Assembly (NCBI GenBank): GCA_036583965.1
Contig: JAZBQD010000030.1
Location: 87,403,300 to 87,467,299 of the forward strand
Reading direction: 5' to 3'
DNA: 64,000 nt
From: Prunella strophiata
Lineage: Eukaryota > Chordata > Aves > Passeriformes > Prunellidae
Within the stretch, counting starts at the first letter, position 1. Each line of letters starts with the position of its first letter. Under the pieces are notes generated by a model. It saw nothing but the letters and a program-made list of their open reading frames with translations. It was not told where the DNA came from and ran no database searches. Of this stretch, positions 25,501 to 40,500 are shown one piece after another. The position numbers and the translations under genes are program-made.

Positions 25501-28500
25501 CAGTTTACAAAAAATGTTAATTGAGCATCTTTAAAAGAATAGCAGCAATTTAGACCACTAGGACATTTACATCAGTCCATGTACTAAGATACATTCAGGT
25601 TTTATTCTATGTTTTTTCTAATACCATGTGTCTAGGTTGTTTTTCGTAAGTCCCTAAAACAGCACTGCCAACAGAGCTCCCTGGACTACAGGTTTCACAT
25701 TCCATCCCACGTTTTTTCATAACACTCTTAAACTCAGTTCCTCTCTTTGCTTGGTTGTAACATTACAGGGAGCTACTGACATCTGTATCCAGCAGATATA
25801 AGTGTGCCAAGCTGCCTGTATTTTCATCTACCTTCCCATGTTCCCTTCTCTCCTCCATTTAGTGATATTATAAATTTTTTATATAATTGTTTTTTGCCAC
25901 TTACATGACCCCCAAAATATTTTTTACATTATGTTTGAACTTTAATGTTTTGTATGCAGTCTTAAAGCTAAAGAAAAGGAATGTGCCTGACTGCTTTCAG
26001 ATTTCATCTTGGTTCCATTAACTCATTTTGCTTGCCTATCTATTCTGAGAAGTCCCACGTTGCTTCCCAATTGTTATCTTTACACATTTCTTTCTGTGTT
26101 ACTGCTTTCTAAGTTTCTCTTTTGTGGCTGAATTTCTTGGCATTTTCTCCCACACCTGTAGTGCCAAAGTGTGCCTTGTTTATTTTCTATCCCTGTTCTG
26201 CCCTCTGAGTATGTCTTTACACTTATTTATTTTGTCTATGTACTTTTCACATCACTGCCCAATTCAACATCATCTGCATCGACTTTGTTCCATATCTCAA
26301 CACTCTTCCAGGATTATCAGTATGAATGAAAACCTCATTGTTTGATAGCTTGTAAGGTGAAGAATTTCCACATGATACACTTCAATATTTGTCTTTGCTA
26401 ACAGTCCTTACAACAATTTTCAGGTCAATGCACAATTATTATATATATAAAACAGCACAGACTGTCTTACACATGACCTAAGGAGCTGTTAATAACCAGG
26501 ATGGGACAGTCATTGTCCCAACACAATACAGAGTCTGGACAGAATTAATCTTACTGAGATGTTCATGCTCATCTCTGACCTTGCTGGTTTAAAGCATTCT
26601 TTACAGACAATGCAGGAGACAGGTATTTCTAGGGCAAAACTAGGCAAAAGTCCTTCTGACTTATTTTAGATATCTGCTTTAGGATGTGTTGAATTGTTCA
26701 CTTACAAAGAACTTTCCTTTTAGTGTTGTTTCTCTCCACTGACTAGAAACCAAAAATAAGAATCTGGCACTTGGCTATCAAGAACTTTCTCCTCTACTCT
26801 CCTATGTAAGTAGCTTTTGGAGCTTCATGAAAAATAATATAATTGGCTTTTCCAGAAGCATAATGAGAAGAAATAAAAACAAGGCATGATCAAATGTGCC
26901 CCTGGCACAGTTACCCACACCTGAGATTGGTATCACAGGCTCCTTTGCTGTCAGCAGAAGAAAGTGGGCACCTTTAGGAAGCAGTGCACATCTAATGGAT
27001 CATACAAGCCATTCCCCAGAAGCTCCTGGTTTTCTCTGTTGGCTGTAGGAGAAGCCTGAGGGGCAGCAAGGATAGCTACACTCCCAATATGGGATGAAAA
27101 TTTCACATGTTGAGGGCAATATGGGGCTCACAGTAATATTTCAGAGGTACCTGTTTTTTGCTCTAATAATTCTGAGGTTGACTATCACAAATACAGACTG
27201 CACTGGAAACAGCTGAAGTCAGGAGGCACAAATCCTGCTCTCTGACTGACCCAGACATGGACCATACAGATATGGCAAATTTATGTGCAAAGATTAAGCT
27301 GAAGGGAGATGTGAGGTTTTTTTTTCCAGCACTCATAAATACTAAGGTACGGAAATGGGAGAAAAAGCAGAGAATTACAAAGTATTTAGGGAAGGCTAGT
27401 AGACATGCTTAACTTGGGAAAATGTAAAACCTGAAAGGGAAAGCCTATAGGCTGTCTGTAGCATCTAAATACAAAAAAAGCTTTTTAGGTCTTAAATATC
27501 CAATCCATATTTCACATCAACTGAAAAGGTCAGGGTATCCAGCCTGATTTTAGCTTTGACAAATATAACTGGTGCTACCATACATTCAAAATCACAACTG
27601 AAGATAATTCTGCATAGGCCACTCTAATCTAATTCTAATACCCTTGCTGGATTTTTGAAAGTCCCATTTGGATTACAATTGTAAACATGAAAAATAATTC
27701 TGCCTATTTTGTGGTAGAATATTCAAAGATGTACTTTGTGAATGTTTTGTAGTTGAATGTCAACGTTCATGAACACCCAACTGAACATTTAAAAAAAAAG
27801 AATTCTGAGCATAGAATACTCTTTTAAAAATACTATAAAATATATTATTCCAAAGAAATGACATGGTTGTCAGAGAAACAGTCAAATGCAACTTTGTTAT
27901 AACAGTGCAATTGTAGACGCTAAAACAGAATTATGTATTTTGCATTATTATATATTAGTATTTCAAAATTCTTAGAAAAGTGTGTTATCTCTTCTTGGCA
28001 TTTTGGTTAAGATCAAGTGCAGTGTAGCACTTTTATTTTTTATTTAGCAGATACCTTTGGTGTTAGGAAGTGTTGGGTATAGTTTAAACTCAGTCCAAAT
28101 GGCACAAATAAACCTGGCTTTTACAATCTGCACTGAGAACATTTAAGCCAGAATTATATGAAGATTAAATTCCTTGCATGGATGGTTTTTACAAATGTAC
28201 ATGTTCTACAGATTCTAATCACAAGGAAAACATGTTTTTTTTATTTGTTCTTGGCAATTTGAATAATTCCAAAGATTTTGATTTTCCAACATGAATATTG
28301 TATGGTACAATTAAGCTTTGTGGTTAGCACTCTAATTTAAAAAAGAATGTTTTCTAGTTTACAAATAAATAAAATATAGTTTAATATATCTGAATCAACA
28401 GATGCTGTATGAAAGCATCTAGAATTGTAAGTGTAACTCAAACATTCATTAAGAACACAGAATCATTATAACATAATGCAAGAGATGCTGAAAACATTTA

Positions 28501-31500
28501 AATACACATAATCTGGTTTATTTTCATAATGTATCATTTCACACACATCCATTCAGTTACAGAAAATAATTTAGCTAAATATCCTAGTAAGTTTGTGTAT
28601 TTGAAAGCATTACAAATAAGCATAAAGCATTTAGAAGGTATTGTCTTCTATATAATAGTCTACTACTATAGTCTCTCTTGACTGGATTGAAGATACCACA
28701 GGAAACTCCTTGAAACTGGGCCAAATGTGCCTCAGTTATTCTTTGGATACATGCAGTAAAAGTAGCTCTGACTTTTTAAAGCATTTTGTTTCTTAAAAAG
28801 GGTTCTTTTACCTCTGTTTAGTTCATAGACTATATGAAAAACATTAACCACAAGAAAAACAAATTATTTATCAATGAATTGTCACCAAATGGCCCTGTGC
28901 CTAAGCTTAATAATTTGTGCAATACTTGTCATCTTTGATGTATAGATACTAGCATTACATAGTAGACCTTGAAAATTACATATTTATAACTTGGTGAATG
29001 CAAAAAGCTTTACATTAATCACAATAATACATTCTGTAATATGAGCATCGACTGGAAAATACTGACCAGTAATATAATGTAATTCTAAATGTATTATTTA
29101 ATTTTGGGTGATACATTAGAACAATATTTTTTTTAATGTGATTTAAGAGGAGAGTTTGCTCTTTTGTGTCTCCATTTTGGGAAGTGGGAGATACTCAAAT
29201 TTCAGTGTCCTTTTTATTAGAATATGAATAATTTGAAGCTTATGTACTGGAAGTATTATTTATTTGTGTGATAATACTTGAACACTGAGCTGGAAAGAGT
29301 GAGCACTATTCTGTTCCTGTACCAACTGCTGTTAAAACAACTGAATAACAGCAACAAAGGACAACTCTTATTATGTCCAATTGTTTCTTTCAGCTTCACG
29401 AAAGTGCATTTTTTTTCTAAGCAGACCTGGAGATCAGTTGTATACTGCTATGCAACATGCTCTCCAAAGCTGTTTCAAATTTAAGTTCTTAGTCATACAA
29501 TGACCTGCTAATGTTGCAGTGTAATGATAGCCTTGCTTGTACTATTGTCTTGATGCATGCAAATGAAGATTAAAATAATGTTATCCACTATTACTGATGC
29601 ATAACTGTTAAAACTGCATTGTCAACTGTAAAGCCTCAAACAGCATTTCCCTTCTCCCAATAATAAAGTAATCCTGGGCTTAGTTATTTTGTGTTCAGTG
29701 GACTGTATGTTATGCTAAAATTTCTAGCACACAGCAAAACTACCACCTACACAGACAACCTAAAATGTAAGAATCCACACAGGCTATGTTTTGATTGAAA
29801 ACAAACCACAATACTGCAGCCACAGCTTTCAGCTAGCTTTTAAAAAGGTAAGAGTCACTGCTCTCTAACAGCATATAAATATGAATTTCAATTAAAGTCA
29901 CCTCTGAAGAGGTAAATCAGCAAAGTGTACTGATAGACTATGGTAAGTAGGAATTTATAAAAAATCCACTAAGTAAACAGTGGACAGGAGCAAAATCTCC
30001 ACAGAAAAGCCTTTATATGATCTCTTATAACCTATTATTAAAAAGCTCTCTGAGTTTCTGAATGCTAATGTACCATCCCATCCAATGAGCACAGAATGCT
30101 GCTCTTGGGAAAGTGCAGTTCTACTCCTGGTCTTCAGATGACAGAAATTTAAGGTAAGAATAGGCTGTTTACATTGGCTACCAAAGAGGGTACAGGAACA
30201 GTCAGTTCTCACAGCAGAATGGTAACAGTAGAGACTGACACTTTATATACTATATTTATACTATACTATATATATATGAGATTCAATTAAAAACTGAGCT
30301 TTGATATGTACAGAAAGACAGAAGGAAGACTGAGTTCACATTTCACATGTGAAAGACTTATTAGCAGGAAGTGAGAGGTGACTTCTGTTGCCAAAAGGTA
30401 GGGCAAATCCTTCCCTAGTAACAATGCTAATTTAGGATTTGCCAGTGGAATCCAAGTCTGAGGTTTGGTGGTTGGATACTTATATATCTTCTGAGAAAAA
30501 TGGCACAGATCCAAGTCCAAGACAAGATGTAAACATACAAATACTCATTTAGCAAACTTATTTTCTGCCAAATGTGAACCAACAACTTTAACTGTGAAAA
30601 GCCACCATGGCAATTGCCTAATGCTAATGCAAGATGATGAGAATACTGTGCAGAAATTTGTTTAAAAGCATGAAGGCAGCAGCTGCAAAAGCAATGCAAA
30701 AATATGAAGGAATTGCTTCTCAAAGCTCTTATAAGGATTAGACTAGGAAGACAAAGAGTAAATGGTTTACTATGAGGAGTGATATTAGCTAAGCTATGAT
30801 ATGCCACATAAGGCAAAGTTACAAGCCAGCTAAAGTTCATGCTGATGTCTCAGGAAACAAACCAAAAGAGACTCCCAGATTAAAATCAAAAGGTTGGTTT
30901 ACCCTGTTGGACCTTTACCCACAAACTGTCCCCCCTCCCAGCCAATCCTGCTCTTCCCATCCTCTCCTCTCCCCTCCACAGCTGGAACACGCAGCCCTGT
31001 GCTTCCCTCTCCCAGCCACCAGCTGTCAAATGCTACTGCCTCTCCTCAGCAGCACTGAGCTGGTGCAGAGCTGATTTAGCAGGGTTTGAAGGAGGCAGGG
31101 GGTCCAGGCAGAATATATTTATATATATTTATATTATACATACATTTTACAGAATTTATACAGACATAGGGCAATCCATACCCCAAAGGAAGTGCAAAAA
31201 ACATTATTTTCCCTAGCTCCCACACAGCGAAAAAAAATGGGAGAAGTTCTGCCTCTTCTCTCTCATTCCTCTAAAATCAAGGCATGTGAGAGACTACCTC
31301 TCCCCCACTGGCTCCCTTTCTGACAGACTTAATAATATTGTGACTTAAGCCCTGTGATACAGTTATTAATGATGTTAAAAGATTCCCCTGACATAAGTCA
31401 CTGTGGAAGGATGTTGACTCATTGCTGCAGAAGAGCATCCTTGAGGACACATTGCACCAACATCCTCCCTTTGGCAAGATTCAGTTTCTTATAAATAGTG

Positions 31501-34500
31501 CTAAGTGGCAGGAATATATACAATTGTCAGGAGAAAAACGTAATTACTGAAGAAACAGTGTAAGACCATGCTAAAAAATTCTTGACATTTGTGAAAAGAA
31601 ACATTCTGATGTTTCCATGTTTTAATTTATACATTTGTCCAATTTTGTAAACTGGGCCTAATGGAAGCTAAAAAGCTTGAAACAAAAGTGCTTTGTTTGA
31701 CTCAGAACCATTTTTGTAACCTTTTCTATATTATTAGAGTCATATAGATAGATCTTATATTTATCTTTACAGCTTTTGTTGTTAAAATTGCTGAGATTCA
31801 GGAATGTATATCTCTGTAAAAATTCATATCCCCTATTTAACAACAGCCTATTTTCCTTCATATAGCTGTTTTAAGCACAGTGGCATTTAGTAGAGTAGGC
31901 AATTTAAGAAATTATTTTCTCTTCTTGAAATTAAGACACTCACATTTTATGATGGCCATCACTTACTCAATCTTTCTACTAATTCTATAGGAAATAGTTT
32001 AACAGATCTTATAAGATCAGGTAGAAGCTCAATATTCAGCATACCTCTTTCATACAGGTACACTAGTTGTGTCTGCCAGCTTCAGTTCCAACAGGATTAT
32101 TTGCTGCATGAGTGACTGAGAGATACCTGAACTGAAGACCAACATGACTTTTCAGCTTTCTGCCAAGCTGCATTATATGTTTATGCTTTATCTTGCCCTT
32201 TATGTCCCTGACAATATGCATTTGCTGTTTCTGTGCTACCTCTGTATTTAGATTATGTTACATGTGCAATGCATAGACATTAATTCGATAAGGTTATCAA
32301 AACAGGAAGACTGTCCCTAATAAAATATTTAAAATACATCTATCAGAACAGTAGCTAGTCATGAAATGGGGTGGATGTGAGATCCAATAAGCTCATCTTA
32401 ATACCTTGTTTCTTTTAAGTTAGTAACAGCCTACCAAAAAGCACTGCTCCTTGGAAGAGAACAATATAAATAAAATTCCCTCTAGAGAAGAAGGCAAATT
32501 TGCATCTGTACACAGAGTATATTTATCTTTACAGCTTTTGTTGTTAAAATTTTGCTTGTTTAATGGTTTATATTTTCCAAGATTTCTCTGCTTGAAGGAT
32601 ATTTTTTTGTCACTAACATTTAGATTTGGGATTGAAGATTGCTGTTCTATTCTCACAGTGAAATTAATTCCATTTCTTCAAAGAAAGCTTTTGAAGTGTT
32701 TTTTTTCTGTATGGTGGAAGTACAGATTGACAGCACAATGATCCTCTTCAATATTCTTACAATCAGCAGCTGTTAACCTATTTTTATCAACAACTTCATT
32801 GCTACAAGAAACACTTTTGCAAAATGCAGCTGGTGAGATCATTCCACATGAGCTGTCTTCTCCCTGTGAATTTTTACAAGCAGGTTCCAAAAAACCTCAC
32901 TTCAAGAGGTACCCAGCTGCCAAGGCCCCCTCTAACAACACACCAGGCCTCCTTTACTTTCCACTCATATTCCAGGTATGCACAACCCACTCAAGGCAAA
33001 ATAGGCATCTCCCAGACACCTTCATGTCCTCCCTCTGGGAGCTTCTGCACCCTCTCTAAGCCCTTTGGTGTGCTCCAAGGTATCCTAGGATGCCACTACT
33101 TCATATAGAACCCAAGATAAATGCTCAAAACTGGCTTTCCCATATCAGATGCAATCTCACGCATCTTTGCTTTCAGATTCAAGTACAAAGGAAAAAACCA
33201 AACCATTTTCTGACTGCAGCAAATACCTAGATCAATATCACAACGTCAGTGAAGAAAGGATGGAGTTTCCAAAGTGGAAGATGTTATTTGAAGCTCTACT
33301 GCCCTCTGAGTCTAGAAGCATAAGCCAGGATGACCCTGACTCAGTCTTGATACTCTGCCTACTTGCATCCTCTAGACCTATCCACAGTCAGGACCTGCTG
33401 TACATCAGACAAGTTGCTCTGCTGTATGAATTGTGGGCAGAGTGGCAAATTGTCCCTCCAGAAATACTAAGGAAGGACCAAAAAATAGAGTGAAACACTA
33501 TTGCTTCCAGTGAAGAAGAGAAGTTCTCAGACTGAGCACTAGAAGCCTTTGGCCTATGTTGGGAATACAGCTCAGCCTGCCATTGATTTCACCCTGTCTA
33601 CATGATCTACCATCTGCTTTTATTTGTTGTCTGAGGATTCTCTGCTCTGTGATCCCAATGAGGAACTTCAGAATTGACTAGGACCTCAAAAGATAAATTA
33701 ATATGGAATAATACAAATTTCTCATAGATATATGCATGTTTTATAGAGATGGTAGACATACTATGGATGTGAAGGGCAAGAAAGCAGAACATGAAATTCA
33801 CTCAACTATTTTCTATTTCTCATACTGTGTGTTTTTGCTAGTCACTGTTTCTGTATAGAGCACACAGTACACATTTATGGACTCGATCCTCATGCAATGT
33901 ATACATTTGAAATTATTTTTTTCATCTAACATGTCCACTGGGACCATCTTTGGTACACCTACCAATAAACCCTGAAGAAGGAGGGTTGGGCTGTATCTTC
34001 TCTTTAGTGTTCTCCTGAATGATGTCCCAGAGCTGCCATATAAACTTTGGATGGAGGATGTAGAATGGCTGGGTTGGATTCTTCCTGCGATGCTGTACGT
34101 AGGGAGTGAACAGATTGTAGTCTGGCTTCTTATACCACTGGGAGGAAAAAAGTCACATGTTTTTTAATAGTAAGAAACATGTTTTCAACACTACATGTAC
34201 AATAGCATAAACTGGCTTCATTTGAGTTCTGCAGAACAGAAGCAAAGGTAGCAAAGCAGCCTGCACTGGTGGATGCTTCTGCTAGAAAGGCATTCCTCAC
34301 TCTGGGCTATTCTGTTTTTTCTCTTCATACAGAGACTCCCAATAAGTAACTGACTGCTGTGGGATGAGCCAAGACCATTTTTCCCTCACAGATCCACATT
34401 AAAGAAGAGGTTCAAAGAGCTTTGACAAGATATCTGGGCCTGGGGGTGAATGTTCCTCTGAAAGTGTCCCTGTCCCTGACGGAGGCAGCAGCAGCGCGTG

Positions 34501-37500
34501 ACTGCGGGCTGATGGCAGCCTGCGTGGGAAGCAGGCAGCCTCTGGCATCTGTTGCTAAGGGAGTTCAGCAGATGAAGGCTTCCTTTCTACTTTGCAGCCT
34601 GCTCAGCTCCGAGCTCCCTGTGCCAAAAGCCATCAGATCAACTTGTCTGCTGGAGCTGCAGCAACAGCCAAAGTAGAGACTCCCCCAGTGACAACCAGAT
34701 GGACATCTGCTGCTCTCAGTGAGGGGGTGGACAGCAGGGCACAGATGGCTGTGGGACAGTGGACATAAAGGGAAGACTGGTGGGGAGGAGGCCTGAGAAA
34801 TGGGGAAGGCACCCAGAGAGGTTTTCACTAGGATGTTGTATTTTGTTTGGGAAGGCAGAGGGGAAGATGGAGAAAAATTGATGCAATTTTTCACCTTTCC
34901 TGATAAAAGCCTACTTCTGAAATCTAGCAGTGTTCCCTCCTTGGCAAAGACACAGAAAACTCACTGTTATGTGAAAACAGCAATGTGTTATCAAACAAAT
35001 GCCACCATTCATCTATCCTAGCATCTCAGAACGGTCTCTTCCAGTATAATTGCTGGCTACTAAAAAGTTTTTGACCAATAAACCAATTTTGACCAATTCC
35101 TATAGACATAGCATTCTCCACTCAGACACAGACAGAACCTGGGGCTCATGGTGAAAAGGGAGAACCAAGAGACTAAAGTAGTAAATTAATTTTCTCCTGT
35201 ACTTTCAAATAATTGGGAAGAAAGGTCTAAGTGGATATCTTACCACATTCAGATTTGCAGAGTAGGGAGCAGGATCCCAGGCTACTAAGATAACATCTTT
35301 ATACAAGGAGCTGTCGACAAAGTGATGGTTTGGATTGGTGAGAATCTGCAAACACAAATGCAAAGAATTCAACAGCATTAAAAGCAAGTGGGATCCAGAA
35401 AAATGGCAAAGTCCTTCTCTCAAGTGAACAGTCCTACCCACGCTGCTGTTTGTTATGCTTCAGTTCTGGTTGATTTTAAGCATCTTGTTTTGTTAAAAAA
35501 ATATATAAAAAAAGCTTAGCCATAAACAGCACTCATTACAGTCTGAAGCAGCAGTATGCTGAATGACTCTCCATCTGTGAGGGATGTGATGGTACCACTT
35601 GAGATGCTGCATTATGTGTATCAACATTACCTGTGTATTCTGGAACTTGAAAATGAAACTATTTCAGATCGCCTTGTGGGATCCTCGTGGACACACAGCA
35701 GCTTTCTCTTGAAGGGCTACAGCCCCCAAGGGTAATGTCTTTCTCTGCCACCCATCCCCAAGCACCTTTTTCATGGCTTCCTCATTTTAACAGCAAGTCA
35801 GTGTCATTGCAATCAAAAACATGCAAATTAGACCATGTACTGTACAAATTGGAATACCTAGAGAAACAATTCCAACAACAGGCATGTTACAGGGCTATTT
35901 TTGAAGGAACTGTCATTTTGTTCTAACCTACTGCTCTCATATAACTCCTTCCTGCATCTCCCAGTTCTTTGCCAGATCATCCTACCACACTGGAAGTCTA
36001 CTCTTTACTCCTGCTGGCTCACCCCTTCCAGAACCCTCCAGGTCTAACTAGATCTCTTTGATTCCTCGTGCATCCAATGCCAGGCAGCTCAGCATTGGTC
36101 AAAACAGCATGAATTTTCTTCCAGCTGTTAAAATAATCAACATTCCAGACAAATAAATTCATAATAATTTTCATTTCCCTTTAGGATCCAATGAGCCATA
36201 TTTAATTATGCATATTTTTCTTCAGAAAAATAATATTGTTGCCATAGCAATATTCTCCCTACCATAAACTTTGAGTTTCATGATTTCCATCAGCCTTCTA
36301 CAGTAAGAACAGAATTAGTCATGCTGCTATCAGCATGCCCAACTTAATTTCTCAGAACAATTTTCACCTCAGAATGTAAACACCTTTTTTGAGTATACAG
36401 AGCAAATTGATCAAAAGGCCAAGATTTTAAAATCTTGGTTCCACACTTACCACACAAAGGAGCTCTTACTTGCCTTTCAGTAAGCAAGAGTCCTCTGGAG
36501 GTGCTGTCCACACAAATTTAGCTTTCAGTGAGTCTGCACTCATACCTATGAGTTTTTGCTGCAATAACAGTATCTGTTGCCAGTGCACAGGCCTCCTTCA
36601 TGTCCTTTGGGCTTTCACAGTGGATGGATGAATATGAAGGAAGAAGGGGCCACAGCAGCCTTTTAATTAAGTGAATGCAGGAGTTTCCAACAGTGAGGAG
36701 GGGAAGAGGGTCAGCAAACCTGTGTAGGTAACCCAGCTACAGTACAACTTCCATCAAGTGCCTGTGCAGATTTCACTCTTGGAGAGGTCAAGGCTAATTT
36801 CTCAGCAGGTGGACAGACCACCATGGATGGCTTCTAACCTCTTTAAAGGAGCACAAAGCTGGTGGGAATACAAACAATATTTGTGAGGAAGCCATGTGAG
36901 CTGACCTGGCCAGAACTTTGCATTCTGTTTTCTTGAGAGGTCTTATGGGGAGCAAGCCTTACACAGTGAAGAAGAGAAGACCACAGGACCCTCTATTACC
37001 ATCCCAGTAGGAATGTACATCAGCAGCTCTGGGAGCCAGAAGACCCCAGTCTGCCCTGCATGGAGAGCAGCTACTTCAACCACAATGTCTCTGAATTTGC
37101 TGGGGAGCTAAAAAGCTCAGCTGACTCCCTGAGAACATTTCTCTCTTCTACAGGGAGTCCACTGAGTCTAGTAAACTATAAAGAGTTTCTAAACCTTTAT
37201 CCTTGCCCAGTTCAGGAGTTCAGGCATGGTCAATGTCAGGACATTTTGGCTAACAGTAAAATGGAGAATCATCAAAGAAAAGGAAAAAAATCCAACAAAA
37301 CCAAAAAAAGTAAAATAAAATACATTAAAATCCATGTTCTCTGATACACTGATTACAGCACTTAAGGCAGAATAAGATATTTCTGCCTTCTTACTGCAAA
37401 CAAAAGAAAAGGGGCATATTTAACCCAAATCACTTCAAAGATCTAGTCTGTTCTGCAGCCTCACAAAGACCTACAAAATGAGTGAATGACAGTGAACAGT

Positions 37501-40500
37501 CCTTTTTTTGATAGCAAAGAACATGAGCTTATACACATAAAAACCACACTCACCAAGAACAGACTTAGCATGGGCAGTCACTCAAAGCAGAAGGAAAAAT
37601 GAACTCATAAAAATTGCAGTAACTGAAAATTTTGCTCTCCTTCAACATGAATCAATATGTGCAGAGCATGCTACATGGCCAGCCATACTCCTGCTGTTGA
37701 CTAAGTAAACTCATTTCAGTATGCCATAAAATTTCACAGAAATTCTGTTGCTGATTTTTTGTCTGCATTTCATAAACAGCAAAGAGGTTTGGTTTGCCCA
37801 AGACAGGAATTCAGGCAATAGCATTTTTGAACTTGAAAAACTAATCTCAACCATAAGGTGTCACTGTAGCTCAAGTCACAATTATTTATTTACATCCATA
37901 CACAGAAAATCTCATTTTCTCTTGTTTCCATTCAGATGAACAAACTCACCTGATGTGTAATACCCAGTATACACTAAAGTTTTGTACTAGTTCTTTCCAA
38001 ATTTTTAAACAATGATGACTTGCCTAGTGTTACACAACTCAGTTCCCATTTCTTTTGCCTTCCAGCAAGGAAATAATTGGGGAACTGGAAAATATGAGAA
38101 AACAGCTTTGGAATCACCGCAGCTTGAGCTTCATGAAAATCCTGGAGGCAATGGTTTCTCCAGGAGGTCAAGGTCTTCTGTACTGACAGCTCTCTGGCAT
38201 CCTGCAGAGCCTTTACAGATTAGTTCACATGAGAAACTTTACAAACCGGTTCTCTGAAACCAGGCTGTCGAGCCACTCTACTGACAGCAACACAAACATC
38301 CCTGCAAGGGAAAACTTTCACCTCCTCTGCATCATGACAGTTGAATCACTACCTGCTTCCCTTATTACCCAACACTTTTTTCAGAGGTTATTAACTTGCT
38401 GTCATATTGTACAGAAGAGACACTGATTTGAACTCTGAAAAGGAAGACCTTACCTGAGAATTAATGATCCGCATGGTTGTTTTATTGCCAACATCTTTTT
38501 CATAGCCACGTGTTGGAGCAGAATTAAATCTTAAAACGGCATCATGAGAATCTAGGAGCACAAATGAGGGGGTAACTCTTTTTTTCTTAGTATAGAGAAC
38601 AGTAAGATAAAACCAGTTATCTAAACTAATACACAACTTACACATTTGTCCTAATCTGGATATTCTGAAGATGATGAATGTTCTGCTATGCACAAACAAA
38701 AATCCTCTTGCATCTGCCATATGTTATTAACATAAAAGCCCACTGGGAAAAAAGTTCAGATTCATCTATTAATTTAGCATGCAATACTTAAATACTTCTC
38801 TTAATTGGATAGACTTACTGTGGGAAGACTATTAGTACACCCAGTACACACAATTGCTCACTACTTCTATCACAAAATTTACAGAGAATTACTCCATGGA
38901 AAAGCATGTAAACTGCAGGGATATCTAATTGCACATTTGAATGAACAACAATGCTTAACTATAAGCTTGTGTTTCATAGTATTTTATAATACTTGAAAAT
39001 CTCAGACTACCCCAAATCTATTAATCATACTGTGTACTTATTCTCAAGCTCAGTACAAATCTTAAAAAGCCTCTGTATGGAAGCCAGCCCACACATCTGC
39101 TCACACAAAGAAACCTCAGGATCCCTTGGTAGCAAAGATAGAACAGAGCTGAACTGTCAAAGTTACTCCACAAGCAGTTGACCTTGGAATCATGGAGAAG
39201 AGAAAGCAGCTCTAGGTCAAGTATGGGTCAAGGCTAGACATCACATGCAAGCCTTCATTGGATGAGAGATAATCACCCTCCCAGTGCTTCTTTTAAGGGG
39301 ATCTCAAAGCCCAAAAGGTGTGAAGGAGAGCAAGACATTTTATCCACTGTCTAGAAACAATGGCCCCTGTTGGTAGCTGGTATTTGGTCTGTTTTTATCC
39401 CTTCTATCCATGGAAACTGAGAATATGAAATGCCTTAGCCCACAGGTAGTCTGTACAGCAGTTCATCTCTAGTAATTTAAAATGTGTTGTCTGTGGCTCA
39501 AAAACTGGAGGAGGCAAAAGTCTCCAAAGATAACCAATATGCCTCAATGGAGTCTTGGCTTGATCCTATCAAACTGGGATCTTCCATCTTTTCCCTCCTT
39601 TACTCTGCACTTCTTGTAGTCCATACAGGGAAACACAGTGTGGCATGCAGCCAGCAGTCTGATCTCAGCTATACATGCTAGCATTAATATGTCATGTCTG
39701 AAAAGGGGGATTTTGCCAAATGCCCACCAAACCCAACTCTTTAGAACCTAAGGAGTGGAAGTTTTTTCTGTGTCCCCATGCAGGAACAACCCTAGCCTCA
39801 ACACCTAGACTTCATCTGCCAAGCATCTTGATTGTACAGGGACTAAAGGAAATGAATAGAAGCTGCGAGTGCTTCACATATTTGGAGATGGAAAAGAAAA
39901 ACACAAGCTTGTTGTAATGAATTTAAGAACATAATTTGAACCCGTAATTGACAACTTTTAGACAATATGTTGACTGAGAACTGGATTATGAAATGGGAAT
40001 TATATGAGTTGCAGCTTAATTGAGAGACAGTGTGATGCATCTATTTCCAACAACACTTATGCTGGTTCTTTATACACAGATGAAAAACTTCTCCTTTGCC
40101 AAAAATAGCTGGTTTTAAATAAACTGATTTTAATCTTAGTATGTGTTTGTAGAGAAGCATCTTGAAGATCAAAAAAAGTTTGGGGTTTGATCACAGATCC
40201 CTGTTACTTCCTGTGATGCCAAAATAATTCGTTCTCTCAATTAATAGCATGATCACAATGGGAGTGTTTGCTGTACTTGCACAGTTTTTTTATGCCTACT
40301 TTCATTTTAAAACAGTCAGAAGGGTGGGGGAGAGGAGGGCAAAAGGCAGAACACTAACATTTTTGCTTGTGTTTCTAATAGGAACACAGAAGAGGGAGCT
40401 AAAGGCCTATAAAGGGAAATGTCCTTCACTACTTCTTTCACAGGCGTTTTTTCCTCTCTTGGGAGAATAAACCACAGAATCACAGAATGGTTTGGGTGGG

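Larger units (their letters stand above)
22503..33962 (-). other. Last intron of ST6GAL2 (11.5 kb), containing the opsin tail exon
   Basis: The intron runs from donor GTAGGT to acceptor TTGCAG. Within it, on the other strand, is the last exon of the TMT opsin (24176-24391). The remainder (24.5-33.9 kb) is AT-rich, with TA-rich simple repeats at 30243-30277 and 31112-31144 and two exact copies of a 34-base sequence at 31756 and 32518. Open frames at 30427-30840 (137 codons, - strand) and 33149-33493 (114 codons, + strand) show no recognisable domain or splice partner. Confidence 0.85.

Noticed and set aside
30427..30840. 137-codon frame on the - strand
   Set aside because: Cys/His/Leu-rich chance frame in intron DNA, with no domain, splice partner or family resemblance.
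38555..38720. Upstream part of the open frame running into ST6GAL2 coding exon 2
   Set aside because: It precedes the CCTAG acceptor and does not match the family; intron read as an open frame by chance.
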